A stretch of 29,453 nucleotides of DNA from Palsa-870 sp039935415. Its GTDB lineage: Bacteria > Chloroflexota > Dormibacteria > Dormibacterales > Dormibacteraceae. The stretch's first letter is position 1, and each line of letters starts with the position of its first letter. The notes beneath the pieces are model-generated. The model had not been told where the DNA came from. It saw nothing but the letters and a program-made list of their open reading frames with translations, and did not search any database. Of this stretch, positions 22,023-29,453 are shown piece after piece. The position numbers and the translations under genes were made by a program. Where the stretch lies: contig JBDTKH010000056.1 of assembly GCA_039935415.1 (NCBI GenBank), positions 1 through 29,453 of the forward strand, in the 5' to 3' direction.

Positions 22023-23603
22023 CTAGGCGCTGGCTTGCGAGGCAGGCTCCGCTCCCGCCGCGTGCTCGTCATTGACGGCCTGCGCGTTGCTGATACCGAC
22101 CGCGTTCACCAACGCACCGATGAGGAGCAGGCCGGCCCCGATCAGCATCGCGAGATGAAACGACGAGGTCGATGCCTCGCGCACGACGGCAACCAGGGTC
22201 GGATCCGGCGGCGTGTTCAACGGGCTCACCCGGCTGCGGAAGCTGCTCGAAGAAACATCGCCGCCCGTTAGGCGCGAGGCGAGCGAGGAGTAGAAGCTCG
22301 CGGTCAGGAACACGAAGATCAGCGCGCCGGCCAGCTGGGGCCCGACGCGCGAGATTGCATTGTTGATCGCCGATCCGACACCGGCATTGCGAGCGGGCAC
22401 CGACGTCATCAGGGCGGTGGTGAGCGGAGCGACCATTATCATGATGCCGACCCCGAAGGTCAACGAGCCCGGCAGGAAATCGGTGAAGTACGAGAGCGGC
22501 GGCAGGAATGTGCTGGGGTCTGCCGGCTGGAGCCGCCACGCCACGCTGCTCGCAGGCACTCGCGCGTACCACAGAACGCCGAGCGCCATGAACACCGGCC
22601 CGATCGCCATGAACCATCTCGGTCCATATCTCGAGGCGAGGCTGCCGAATCGCCGCGAGAAGAAGATCAGGAACAACGTGCCGGGAATGCCTCCCGCGCC
22701 CGCGGCCGCCGCGGTGTATCCGAGCGAGCCCTGCTGGTAGAGCCCGAGGTAGTAAAAGGTGACGTACAGCGCGCCGTAGATCAATAACGTCGAGATGTTG
22801 GTGACGGCGAAGTTTCGCGAACGGAAGAGCTTCAACGGGATCAACGGGTGCTTGACCCGCATCATCCAGAAGGGCAGTCCGATCGTCGCCAGAACGCCGA
22901 CCGCCAGCGCGATGTATCCGATCGGGTCGCGCCACTCCCGCTGCTGCCCGTAGATGGTCCCGAAGGCCAGCCCGCCCACGGCGAGCGCGACGATCGCAGC
23001 CCCGCCCCAGTCGAACTGCGCGCTGGCCTCGTCGTCGCGGCTTTCCGGCACGTGTCTCCAGGTCGCCCACGCCGCGACCGCGACGAGCGGGATGTTGATC
23101 AGAAAGGCGGCGCGCCAAGAGATCGTGTCGACGAGCAGGCCCCCGACGAGGGGGCCGAGGATGGTGGTGGCTCCCGACGCGCCCGCCCATGTTCCGAACG
23201 CTCGGCCTTGCTCTTCACCCGAGAAGTTGGCGGTGAGCAGGGCAAGCGAGCCGGGAACCAGCAGGGCTCCGGCGGCGCCCTGGAGGATGCGGAAGAGGAC
23301 GAGAAGCTCCATCGTTGGGGCCAGGCCGCAAAGCACCGACGTGACGCCGAATCCGACCAGGCCGTACAGGAAAGTTCGCTTCCGGCCGTAAAAGTCGCTC
23401 AGCGCGCCGGCGAGGATGAGCAGGGAGCTCAGCGTGAGCAGGTATGCGTTGTAGACGTAGGACTGGCCTTCGAAGACGCCAAGGAAGCTCCGCGGCAGGT
23501 CGCGCCCGATCCGGGGAAGGGCGACGTTGACGACTGTCGAGTCCAGGAACACGATCCCGGACCCGAGGACCGCGGCGACCAGGATCCACCGCTTCGCGGT
23601 CAC
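22023..23603 (-). CDS. DHA2-family MFS efflux transporter (14 TM)
   Basis: The 526-residue protein is an EmrB/QacA-type drug:H+ antiporter with about 14 membrane helices. Family motifs visible are LDSTVVNVALPRIGRDL in helix 1 (motif D1), LSDFYGRKRTFLYGLVGFG (motif A) and GAASGATTILGPLVGGLLVDTISWRAAFLINIPL (motif C and following). It exports hydrophobic compounds from the inner membrane. No adjacent EmrA-type adaptor or TetR repressor is seen. The GTG start at 23603 follows the DUF11 stop codon with no gap, so it is probably co-transcribed with the surface-protein gene; a functional link is not obvious. Confidence 0.92.
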   Translation of the reverse strand: MTAKRWILVAAVLGSGIVFLDSTVVNVALPRIGRDLPRSFLGVFEGQSYVYNAYLLTLSSLLILAGALSDFYGRKRTFLYGLVGFGVTSVLCGLAPTMELLVLFRILQGAAGALLVPGSLALLTANFSGEEQGRAFGTWAGASGATTILGPLVGGLLVDTISWRAAFLINIPLVAVAAWATWRHVPESRDDEASAQFDWGGAAIVALAVGGLAFGTIYGQQREWRDPIGYIALAVGVLATIGLPFWMMRVKHPLIPLKLFRSRNFAVTNISTLLIYGALYVTFYYLGLYQQGSLGYTAAAAGAGGIPGTLFLIFFSRRFGSLASRYGPRWFMAIGPVFMALGVLWYARVPASSVAWRLQPADPSTFLPPLSYFTDFLPGSLTFGVGIMIMVAPLTTALMTSVPARNAGVGSAINNAISRVGPQLAGALIFVFLTASFYSSLASRLTGGDVSSSSFRSRVSPLNTPPDPTLVAVVREASTSSFHLAMLIGAGLLLIGALVNAVGISNAQAVNDEHAAGAEPASQASA

Positions 23604-25757
23604 CTAGGGTTGCCGGCGACGGACGCGGCTGCGCATGCCTGTCGCGACCGCGATCGCCAGCAGCAGCGCAGCCAGGTAGGGCCACATCGCCGCGGCGGGA
23701 GGCACGCCGTTGTTCGGAAGTCCCGGCACCGTGCTACCCGTAACAATCGCGGAAGCCGAATCATTCGCCGGATCAGGGTCGGCCGGAGTGGTCAGGGTGC
23801 GGACGGCGGTGTTGGTCACCGCGGTGGTGCCCGTGACCGTGACCGTGATCTGGAGGGTCGCGATGGCGCCGAGCGCCAGGGCGCCGACGTTCCAGACGCC
23901 GGTTCCCGAGGTGTAGGCGCCCTGGCTGGCGGTCGCCGTGACGAAGGTCAACCCCGCGGGTAACAGATCGGTGACCTGGACGCTGGTGGCAGGGTCCGCG
24001 CCGAGGTTGTGTGCCGTCACCGTGAAGGTCACGTTGGTTCCAACCGCAGGATTGGCATTGCTCACGGACTTCCCGACAGCGATGTCCGACCCCGGGGCGA
24101 CGATGTTCAGGGGCGCAAGCTGGGTGGTGCTCGGAAAGTAGGTCCAGGTGTCGAGGCCTTTGGCGTCGCCAAAGTTTCCGATGCAGGGCACATTGGCGTT
24201 TCCGCCGCTCGCTGAACCGAAAGCACGCACCGCGGTGGCGGTGTCGTACCCGGTGATCGCGTTGGAGGCAGGCGCAGCCGGCGGGTTGAGTCCGCAGAGG
24301 ACGTTGCCCACGGTGCTGGTTGAGTCGACGACGGTGCCGGCGAGCGTCTTGTAGGCGCGGTCGTCGTAGAAGCCGGCCCTGCATCCGCCAGTGAGGGCAG
24401 GGCATGCACCCGGAGGATTGAGGAGCGTGATGGTCGGGCCGCCGGTCGTGTCGTTCTCGACGTCGATCATCGGGAAGTGGTACTCGCCGCCATGGAAGGC
24501 GGCATGGACCTGGTAGTTGCCCACCGGGAAGAACGCGCCGGAATTGTCTTTGCCATCCCACGTCACCGTCTGTACACCCGCCGCGCGAACGCCACGGAGG
24601 GAGCGGTTCGTCGCCAGGGTCGGGTCAAAGTTGACACCGCCTCTGCTGATCACGATGTCGTACACGCCCTGGACGTTGCTGGTGTACGAGAACTGGCCAC
24701 CGGTGTTGACGAGGCTGGTGTTCCCAGCAACGTTGCCGATGAAGGTCAGCGAGCTCATGACCGGCGCGGTTGGAGCGGCCGGAATGCCAAGCGCCGTCAG
24801 GGTGGCGGCGGCAGGCGGCTCGAAGAACAGGGGAAAGCTCGGCCGTGCAAACGTGACTCCTCCCTGGATGCCCGTCAGCTGACCAGGCGAGCCGGTCGCG
24901 TCGGCGACAGCGTCGTGGTAGAGCGGAGTCAGGCCATCGGAATCCAGGAAGCCGACCTGGTTCCCATAGACGAGCCAGCCGTTGGGGTCCATGCCACGCA
25001 GGTCGACCCGATATCGATAACCGTCGGTCGTGACGGGAAAGACGCTTGGGAATACTGGGAGGCCGTTGCCGCCGGTGAACAGCGCGAGGTAGTTGGTGAA
25101 GACGCGGCCCATGAGGTCCGCCGCCGAGGTGATGCTGGAGCGCACCGTGGCGTCCCATGCAGCGACTGACGTGTTCTGCGTGGTGTTGAAGTCGGCGGGG
25201 TCAGTCAGCGCCACGTCGGCGGCCACGGCTCCGTCCGCGTCATTCGTGAAGCCGTTCGGGCCTAGGAAGGCGACGTCGTAGATCCCGGTCGACGGTGCCG
25301 TGTAGTTGCAGGGCATGTAGGCGTTGGCGATCGTGGCGGGAATCGTGTCAGGACCAGTGAGCTCTTCGGTCCGGTTCCTGATCATGCCTTGAAAGGCCGG
25401 CCCCGCGGCGCGTTGCGTGTTGCAGCTAAAGCTCGGCGCGGCTGACACGCTCTCGGCCCCAATCGCTCCTGTGACCAGCGCTGGGTTCCACACCAGGATG
25501 TCGCTGGTGCCCTGGCTGATCGCACTCGAACCCAGCAGCAGCACTTCGCCGGCATTCATGAAAGCTTTGACCAGCGTTCGTCTGACCAGGAGTCCGCCAC
25601 CGTACGTGCTCGTGCGCCACTCGGTGTTGGCGCGGCTGCCGGTTGCGCCAGCCGGCCAGAGGTTGACGCTTCCCGCGGCGAAGGCCGTCTGCACGCCCGA
25701 CCCCGCGAGCACCAGAAGCAGCGCCATCCCGATCAGGGCGCGGCGTGGGTTACTCAA
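23604..25757 (-). CDS. Secreted DUF11 surface protein with sortase-like LPNNG tail
   Basis: The 717-residue protein has a signal peptide (ALIGMALLLVLAGSGVQTAFAAG), a large beta-rich extracellular part without a family I recognise, and an Ig-like stretch around residue 400 (VQTVTWDGKDNSGAFFPVGNYQVHA, FlgD-type). A DUF11 domain spans about 565-670 (DIAVGKSVSNANPAVGTNVTF and LPAGLTFV). The C-terminus is a sorting signal: LPNNG at 680-684, a hydrophobic helix and RSRVRRRQP. The sortase gene lies directly upstream and overlaps it by eight bases. The protein is likely anchored to the cell wall or surface. The start is probably TTG 25757; no good ribosome-binding site is seen, and coupling to the sortase stop may drive translation. 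Confidence 0.85.
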   Translation of the reverse strand: MSNPRRALIGMALLLVLAGSGVQTAFAAGSVNLWPAGATGSRANTEWRTSTYGGGLLVRRTLVKAFMNAGEVLLLGSSAISQGTSDILVWNPALVTGAIGAESVSAAPSFSCNTQRAAGPAFQGMIRNRTEELTGPDTIPATIANAYMPCNYTAPSTGIYDVAFLGPNGFTNDADGAVAADVALTDPADFNTTQNTSVAAWDATVRSSITSAADLMGRVFTNYLALFTGGNGLPVFPSVFPVTTDGYRYRVDLRGMDPNGWLVYGNQVGFLDSDGLTPLYHDAVADATGSPGQLTGIQGGVTFARPSFPLFFEPPAAATLTALGIPAAPTAPVMSSLTFIGNVAGNTSLVNTGGQFSYTSNVQGVYDIVISRGGVNFDPTLATNRSLRGVRAAGVQTVTWDGKDNSGAFFPVGNYQVHAAFHGGEYHFPMIDVENDTTGGPTITLLNPPGACPALTGGCRAGFYDDRAYKTLAGTVVDSTSTVGNVLCGLNPPAAPASNAITGYDTATAVRAFGSASGGNANVPCIGNFGDAKGLDTWTYFPSTTQLAPLNIVAPGSDIAVGKSVSNANPAVGTNVTFTVTAHNLGADPATSVQVTDLLPAGLTFVTATASQGAYTSGTGVWNVGALALGAIATLQITVTVTGTTAVTNTAVRTLTTPADPDPANDSASAIVTGSTVPGLPNNGVPPAAAMWPYLAALLLAIAVATGMRSRVRRRQP

Positions 25758-26355
25758 GGACCGCGCTCACGATCAGGCGCCGCGTGTCGCTCTGGGTCAG
25801 CGGGTTCCAGACCCCGGTGCAGGTGATGAGGGTCAGAGTGGCGACCGGGCTCGGCGCGAACAGGGCAGCGATCCGCGCGTTGGCGTCAACCGTCTGCGTG
25901 CCGGTCACCTTGAAGTGGACAGGCAGGCCGTCGGCGCGAAGCACGGTCACCTCGTCGTCCGTCCGCAGCTGCCCCAGCTTCGTGAAGACGGCATCGCCGG
26001 TCCACCAGTTGACATGGCCGTTGATCAGCGCGTTGCCCGGCTGACCGGGCGATGGCCCGAGCTTGTACCAGGCGACATCACGAAAATCCGTGGGCGTCTC
26101 CATGTTTCGCTGCGAGTCGAGCCCTCGGGCCTCGATCACGGCGTCCACGTTGATCTTCGGAATCACAAGCCTGCTCGGCGTCGGATCCACGATCTGGAAG
26201 GGGGTTAGAGCAGGAGGCCTTGGAACGCTCATCGTCATGGGTTGCGCCCGGACGCGGTTCGGATCCTCGGTCGATGCCATGAGCACAGGAGCAAGCTGAT
26301 AGATCCCGGTCGCGCCGGCAATGCACACGCTCATCACTAGAATCCGCCTAAGCAC
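25750..26355 (-). CDS. Class F/E-like sortase
   Basis: A transpeptidase that cuts an LPxTG-like signal and attaches the protein outside the membrane. The roughly 201-residue form has an N-terminal membrane anchor (RRILVMSVCIAGATGIYQL) and the sortase core beginning at PSRLVIPKINVDAVIE. Catalytic residues are His in INGHVNWWTG, Cys in TLITCTGVW and Arg in SDTRRLIVSA. The length and VIPKI start match class F or E. The GTG at 26355 is preferred: it places two Arg before the anchor, and TAGAAT lies ten bases upstream. A longer frame runs to 26421, overlapping the VOC gene, and is unlikely. The next gene encodes its probable substrate. Confidence 0.88.
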   Translation of the reverse strand: MLRRILVMSVCIAGATGIYQLAPVLMASTEDPNRVRAQPMTMSVPRPPALTPFQIVDPTPSRLVIPKINVDAVIEARGLDSQRNMETPTDFRDVAWYKLGPSPGQPGNALINGHVNWWTGDAVFTKLGQLRTDDEVTVLRADGLPVHFKVTGTQTVDANARIAALFAPSPVATLTLITCTGVWNPLTQSDTRRLIVSAVLE

Positions 26356-26383
26356 GCTGGCGCGGATTCTAGGGTGCGGGCCC

Positions 26384-26779
26384 CTAGAAGTCTTTTCTTC
26401 CGAGGAAATGCTCGAGCACACCCGGCCGCGCGAGCTCGTAGAGCGCGATGCGTTGCCCGCCCGGTGTGACGAACGACGAGCACGGGCCCATCGGGATCTC
26501 CAGGCTCTGCTGCTTCTTCAAACCGCGCTTCTTGAGGTCCGCCGTCGCTTTGTGCAGGTCATCGACACGATAGATGTAGATCGAGCGATCGCCGTCCAGG
26601 TGGTCGGTCAGCAGGACGTGCGGCGGGCCGCTGGTCAGCTCGATCAGCGCGACGCGCGCGCCCATCCCTTCGACTGCAAAGCCCAGCTTTCCGCCAAGGA
26701 CCTCGATGAAGTAGCGCGCGTCCTCGGCGACGTCGCTGCTCGGCGTGTACAGGTAGTCGAGCTGCGTGAAGGCCGGCAT
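26384..26779 (-). CDS. VOC-family (glyoxalase/bleomycin-resistance fold) protein
   Basis: A 131-residue protein with two beta-alpha-beta-beta-beta modules of the vicinal oxygen chelate fold: TQLDYLYTPSSDVAEDARYFIEVLGGKLGF, then RSIYIYRVDDLHKATADLKKRG and FVTPGGQRIALYELARPG. Metal-ligand residues typical of glyoxalase I are not complete, so it may be a binding or uncharacterised enzyme of the superfamily. The start is taken as ATG 26779 (MPAFTQLDY), close to the domain edge; an ATG at 26806 would add nine residues. It lies between the EamA and sortase genes with no evident functional tie to either. Confidence 0.82.
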   Translation of the reverse strand: MPAFTQLDYLYTPSSDVAEDARYFIEVLGGKLGFAVEGMGARVALIELTSGPPHVLLTDHLDGDRSIYIYRVDDLHKATADLKKRGLKKQQSLEIPMGPCSSFVTPGGQRIALYELARPGVLEHFLGRKDF

Positions 26780-26816
26780 CGTCACATTCTGGCGAGCCGG
26801 CGTCATCGAAGCTGCG

Positions 26817-27743
26817 CTACTTCAGCGCGTTCGACAGACCGGGCCTCCACAGCTGCGCGGCCTGGACGACGATCACGGAGAGCAGCACGAAGACGCCGCC
26901 GATGACCTGGACGGCGGAGAGCCTGTCGCCCAGGATGGCGACCGCCAGCAGCACCGTGACCACCGGCTCCCACGTGCTCAGCAACGCTGCGCGGGCGGCG
27001 CCGATCCGCGGGAGACCGGCGAGGAACAGCGAGATCGCGATCATGGTCGGGAAGAGCGCTATACCAATCGCGACCGTCCAGCCGCTTGCGTTTCGGGGCG
27101 GCACCAGCTCGTGGTTCAGCGCCGCCAGGAGGCAGAATGCCGCCGCGGCCCCGCTCATGATCACGGCGCTGGCGCCCACCGCAGGCACCGAGCTCATGAC
27201 CCGCTCGCCGATCAGGATGTAGCCCGTGTAGATCGTGGGCGAGGCGATCGCGAAGACCAGCGCCCAGGAGAGCTGGAATCGCGCTCCACCCACCAGCAGC
27301 GCGACGCCAAGGAAGCTCCCGGCCAGCGCCACGCCGTGCCACGCCGAGACCGAGCGGCGGAGGAACAGCCACCCGGCGACCACGACAAGGCTCGGGTAGA
27401 TGTATGCGATGAGGACGACAAGCGAGGCAGGGAGGGAACGCAGCGCGATGAAATACGTGAGCGACTGGCCCGTGTAAACGATCGCGCCGAGGCCGAGCAG
27501 CGTGGCGAGCTGGCGCCGGCTCAGGCGCAAGGGGCTCTGCCCGGTGACCATCGCCAGCAGCCACATCCCGATCGCTGCGAAAAGGAAGCGGAAGGCGAGC
27601 AGCTGCTCGGTCCCGAGGCCCGCGGCGTAGCCGAGCTTGGCGAAGATCGCGAGGCTGCCGAAAGCCGTCGCCGAGACCAGCACCATTGCAGTGCCGATCC
27701 ACTGGGTTCTCTGCTCCGCGGGCGCGGCTACGCCTACGGCCAA
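26817..27743 (-). CDS. EamA/DMT-family transporter (10 TM)
   Basis: The 308-residue protein has ten predicted membrane helices in two EamA repeats of the drug/metabolite transporter superfamily. Helix 1 reads AMVLVSATAFGSLAIFAKLGY; the first repeat ends SLTYFIALRSLPASLVVLIAYIYPSLVVVAGWLFLRR, and the second ends AALLSTWEPVVTVLLAVAILGDRLSAVQVIGGVFVLLSV. The family exports or imports metabolites such as amino acids or nucleosides; the substrate here is unknown. The TTG start at 27743 overlaps the small membrane protein gene by ten bases, suggesting translational coupling. The next in-frame start (ATG, residue 20) would cut into helix 1. Confidence 0.92.
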   Translation of the reverse strand: MAVGVAAPAEQRTQWIGTAMVLVSATAFGSLAIFAKLGYAAGLGTEQLLAFRFLFAAIGMWLLAMVTGQSPLRLSRRQLATLLGLGAIVYTGQSLTYFIALRSLPASLVVLIAYIYPSLVVVAGWLFLRRSVSAWHGVALAGSFLGVALLVGGARFQLSWALVFAIASPTIYTGYILIGERVMSSVPAVGASAVIMSGAAAAFCLLAALNHELVPPRNASGWTVAIGIALFPTMIAISLFLAGLPRIGAARAALLSTWEPVVTVLLAVAILGDRLSAVQVIGGVFVLLSVIVVQAAQLWRPGLSNALK

Positions 27744-27952
27744 AGAAGGTGTCCGAGCACCATCCCGAAAACGATCGCGAAGGCGTAGGTGGCACGCGGG
27801 AACCGGCGGACCATGGACCGCACCCCGTTGCTCATGGGGTCCCGTCCCGCCCTCAAGGCGAATGACTCTTCGAGCATGAGGAGGAACACCACGAGTACGA
27901 AAACGGTGGCGATCACGGATATGATCGCGTCGGGCGTTATCGTGATGCTCAC
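27734..27952 (-). CDS. Small membrane protein B with GxxLGHxLW tail
   Basis: A 72-residue protein with two membrane helices (AIISVIATVFVLVVFLLML and YAFAIVFGMVLGHLLWP) joined by a basic loop. Its C-terminus VFGMVLGHLLWP matches that of the preceding gene's product (VVLGILLGHFLW), so the two look related. The GTG start at 27952 overlaps the previous stop as GTGA. I recognise no family. The gene lies in an overlapping chain lacI-type regulator, protein A, protein B, EamA transporter, which suggests one operon. Confidence 0.75.
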   Translation of the reverse strand: MSITITPDAIISVIATVFVLVVFLLMLEESFALRAGRDPMSNGVRSMVRRFPRATYAFAIVFGMVLGHLLWP

Positions 27953-28197
27953 TGCTGGTCGCTCACCGGAGCGGTCCTGCCTCGCGCGGGTCCCCACAGG
28001 AAATGCCCGAGCAGGATGCCGAGTACCACCGCGACGACGAACGCCACGCCAGGGTAGGAATGAACAGCCGGCCGGATGTAATAGGTGATCGGCGTGTGGC
28101 CGGTCAGCAGCGCCCAGCTTTCGAATCCAAGGGCGAGCGTGAGCACCCCGAACAGCGCGGTGACCAGCCACGAGAAGAGGTTGTTCAGCGTCCTCAT
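27949..28197 (-). CDS. Small membrane protein A with GxxLGHxLW tail
   Basis: An 82-residue protein with two membrane helices (LFSWLVTALFGVLTLALGF and YPGVAFVVAVVLGILLGHFLW) and a short hydrophilic tail. The ATG at 28197 overlaps the LacI-type gene stop (ATGA) and has GGAAGG four bases upstream, so it is translated directly after the regulator. It shares the LGHxLW end of helix 2 with protein B. No family is recognised. Such pairs may form a small hetero-oligomer in the membrane. Confidence 0.8.
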   Translation of the reverse strand: MRTLNNLFSWLVTALFGVLTLALGFESWALLTGHTPITYYIRPAVHSYPGVAFVVAVVLGILLGHFLWGPARGRTAPVSDQQ

Positions 28198-29273
28198 GAC
28201 TCCTTCCTGCCCCCAGGGTCACGGTTCGAATTCGGCGCGGTCGAATTTCGCGCGACCAGCTCGACCCCGACGAACGAGGCGCGGGCCGGGCCGGTCCGCT
28301 TTCCATCGATCCGCTCGACGAGCGCCGCGATACCCTGGCGGGCTAGCTCCTCGCGTGGCTGGGCGACGGTGGTCAGCCCGATCCGAGCCAGACCGGCCAT
28401 GGCGACGTCGTCGAAGCCGATGATCGACACGTCCCCTGGCACGCGGAGGTTGACCCGGTCGGCGAACTCCTGCAGGTAGATCGCGGCGAAGTCGTTCGAG
28501 GCGAACACCGCCGTGATGCGGTCGGGACCGGTGAACATCGCGCGCAGCCCGCGCTCGACCCCTTCGATCGTCACGTGCTCGGAGGGAGGCGACCACCTGA
28601 TCCGCACGGGCGGCTCGAGACCGGACTGGCGCATCGCCTCCTTGTACCCCTGCAGGCGTGCCAGGTCTGAACGGCCTTCGAGCTCGGGGATCGACAGGAA
28701 CGCGATCCGGCGGTGACCGGCGTTGATCAGGTAGTCGGTGCCGAGCCTGCCGCCGCGGACGTCGTCGACCGACACGACGTCGCCCCAATCCTCGTGGCAG
28801 CCGATGAAGACCACCGGAACCTTGTGCTCGAGGGTCTCGCGCAGGGTGCTGGATTCCGCCGACACGGCGAGGAACACGATCCCGGCGACTCGGTACTCGA
28901 GGAGGGTCTCGACCCCGGCCAGCTCGCTCTGCCGGTCACCCTCCGTGTTGCAGAACATCGCCGTGTAGCCACGGCTCGCGGCGTGCCTCTCGACGAGCTT
29001 CGCCATCTCCGCAAAAAAGGGGTTGGCCAGGTCGCCTACGACCACGCCGAGGATGTTGGTGCGCTGCTGCACCAGCTGCCGGGCCATCACGTTCGGCCTG
29101 TAACCAAGCTTGTCGATCGCCGCGCGTACTTTCACGCGGGTCTCGTCGGAGACCCCAGCCACCCCGCGCACGACATTCGACACCGTGGATTTGGACACGC
29201 CTGCTTCGGAGGCCACGTCCAGGATGGTCGGGGGCTTGCCCGCGGGCGGGCGGGCTTCCTTGTAGACGTGCAT
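28194..29273 (-). CDS. LacI-family transcriptional regulator
   Basis: The 359-residue protein has the LacI helix-turn-helix and hinge at residues 14-72 (TILDVASEAGVSKSTVSNVV, KLGYRPNVMARQL) and a periplasmic-binding-protein-like effector domain (ILGVVVGDLANPFFAEMAK, AGIVFLAVSAESS, RRIAFLSIPELEGRSDLARL, ITAVFASNDFAAIYLQEFA, SIIGFDDVAMAGLARIGLTTV). It binds operator DNA as a dimer and responds to a sugar-like ligand. iolB ends 37 bases upstream on the same strand, so an inositol catabolic regulator is the natural guess. TAGGAT eight bases before ATG 29273 gives it a possible promoter of its own. Its stop overlaps small membrane protein A. Confidence 0.93.
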   Translation of the reverse strand: MHVYKEARPPAGKPPTILDVASEAGVSKSTVSNVVRGVAGVSDETRVKVRAAIDKLGYRPNVMARQLVQQRTNILGVVVGDLANPFFAEMAKLVERHAASRGYTAMFCNTEGDRQSELAGVETLLEYRVAGIVFLAVSAESSTLRETLEHKVPVVFIGCHEDWGDVVSVDDVRGGRLGTDYLINAGHRRIAFLSIPELEGRSDLARLQGYKEAMRQSGLEPPVRIRWSPPSEHVTIEGVERGLRAMFTGPDRITAVFASNDFAAIYLQEFADRVNLRVPGDVSIIGFDDVAMAGLARIGLTTVAQPREELARQGIAALVERIDGKRTGPARASFVGVELVARNSTAPNSNRDPGGRKES

Positions 29274-29281
29274 CGGAGGAA

Positions 29282-29287
29282 ATCCTA
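29282..29287 (-). promoter_or_regulatory. Candidate -10 box (TAGGAT) of the LacI-type gene
   Basis: On the minus strand TAGGAT ends eight bases before the ATG at 29273. The intervening TTCCTCCG is not a ribosome-binding site, so a leaderless start is likely. Co-transcription with iolB is equally possible. Confidence 0.4.
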
Positions 29288-29310
29288 GTCGGCGCGTCCG
29301 AGTGCTCCGC

Positions 29311-29453
29311 CTAGTCGAGCTGCCAGCGATGGTCGGGGTCAGTCGTGACCAGCCATCGCCGGCGCGGCCCGGCCATCACGTTAAGGTAGTAGAGGTCGTA
29401 GCCCGGCCCGGCGGCGACCGGGTGGTAGCCCCGCGGAACCAGGACCACGTCTC
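29311..29453 (-). CDS. iolB: 5-deoxy-glucuronate isomerase, C-terminal end (partial)
   Basis: The window cuts this gene; only the last 46 residues and the stop are visible. They contain VLVPRGYHPVAAGPGYDLYY followed by LNVMAGPRRRW and DPDHRWQLD, the well-conserved C-terminus of IolB, a cupin-type isomerase of myo-inositol breakdown that converts 5-deoxy-glucuronate to 2-deoxy-5-keto-gluconate. The remaining iol genes should lie beyond the right edge. The LacI-type regulator follows it on the same strand. Confidence 0.9.
   Translation of the reverse strand, partial: DVVLVPRGYHPVAAGPGYDLYYLNVMAGPRRRWLVTTDPDHRWQLD

Noticed and set aside
28003..28479. Plus-strand open frames opposite the LacI and small membrane genes
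   Set aside because: Shadows of overlapping minus-strand genes joined by ATGA and GTGA overlaps.
1..29453. CRISPR arrays, insertion sequences, integrases, prophage or attachment sites
   Set aside because: No regularly spaced repeats, transposase or recombinase motifs, or terminal inverted repeats were seen; the only notable direct repeat is the short pair at 13240-13293.

Overview
The window is GC-rich DNA with tightly packed genes and many GTG/TTG starts. Several genes have a TANNNT box only 6-9 bases before the start codon, which suggests leaderless transcripts. The gene content (F420-type luciferase-like oxidoreductase, class F-like sortase with a DUF11 surface protein, cytoplasmic sulfite-oxidase-like/FAD reductase/DUF6510 trio, tdh-kbl) points to a terrestrial bacterium of the Chloroflexota / Candidatus Dormibacterota / actinobacterial sphere. 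That placement is inference; there is no rRNA marker here.

Layout. 1-4440 (+): an attenuator-type leader with an Ile-containing leader peptide, then cimA (citramalate synthase, isoleucine pathway) and ppc (PEP carboxylase, with an apparent frameshift near its 5' end). 4445-8045 (-): a signalling cluster made of a 2-TM protein, a 31-residue secreted-type microprotein, an HTH-TPR regulator, a single-domain response regulator and a cyclic-nucleotide-binding/MinD-type ATPase. 8153-10381 (+): a membrane PAS histidine kinase with an inverted repeat over its promoter. 10495-12066 (-): a luciferase-like oxidoreductase and an HD-GYP protein. 12234-15919 (-): a redox run (PBP5-like carboxypeptidase, DUF6855-like protein, SelW-like protein with an in-frame TGA in a CxxU motif, sulfite-oxidase-like protein, FAD reductase, DUF6510 zinc protein). 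15999-18233 (+): tdh-kbl (threonine to glycine plus acetyl-CoA). 18234-23603 (-): gnd, a CBS protein with a broken rhodanese half, a YiiX-like hydrolase, a SIS isomerase and a DHA2 efflux pump. 23604-26355 (-): a DUF11 surface protein with an LPNNG tail and its neighbouring sortase. 26384-29453 (-): a VOC protein, an EamA transporter, two related small membrane proteins, a LacI regulator and the end of iolB.

The three observations most worth following are: (1) a SelW/Rdx-family selenoprotein candidate, with TGA exactly at the second redox cysteine and a perfect hairpin 11 bases downstream; (2) a microprotein with a signal peptide directly upstream of an HTH-TPR regulator, an arrangement like RRNPP peptide-sensing systems of Bacillota; (3) a leader-peptide attenuator before cimA whose terminator hairpin also holds the cimA ribosome-binding site.
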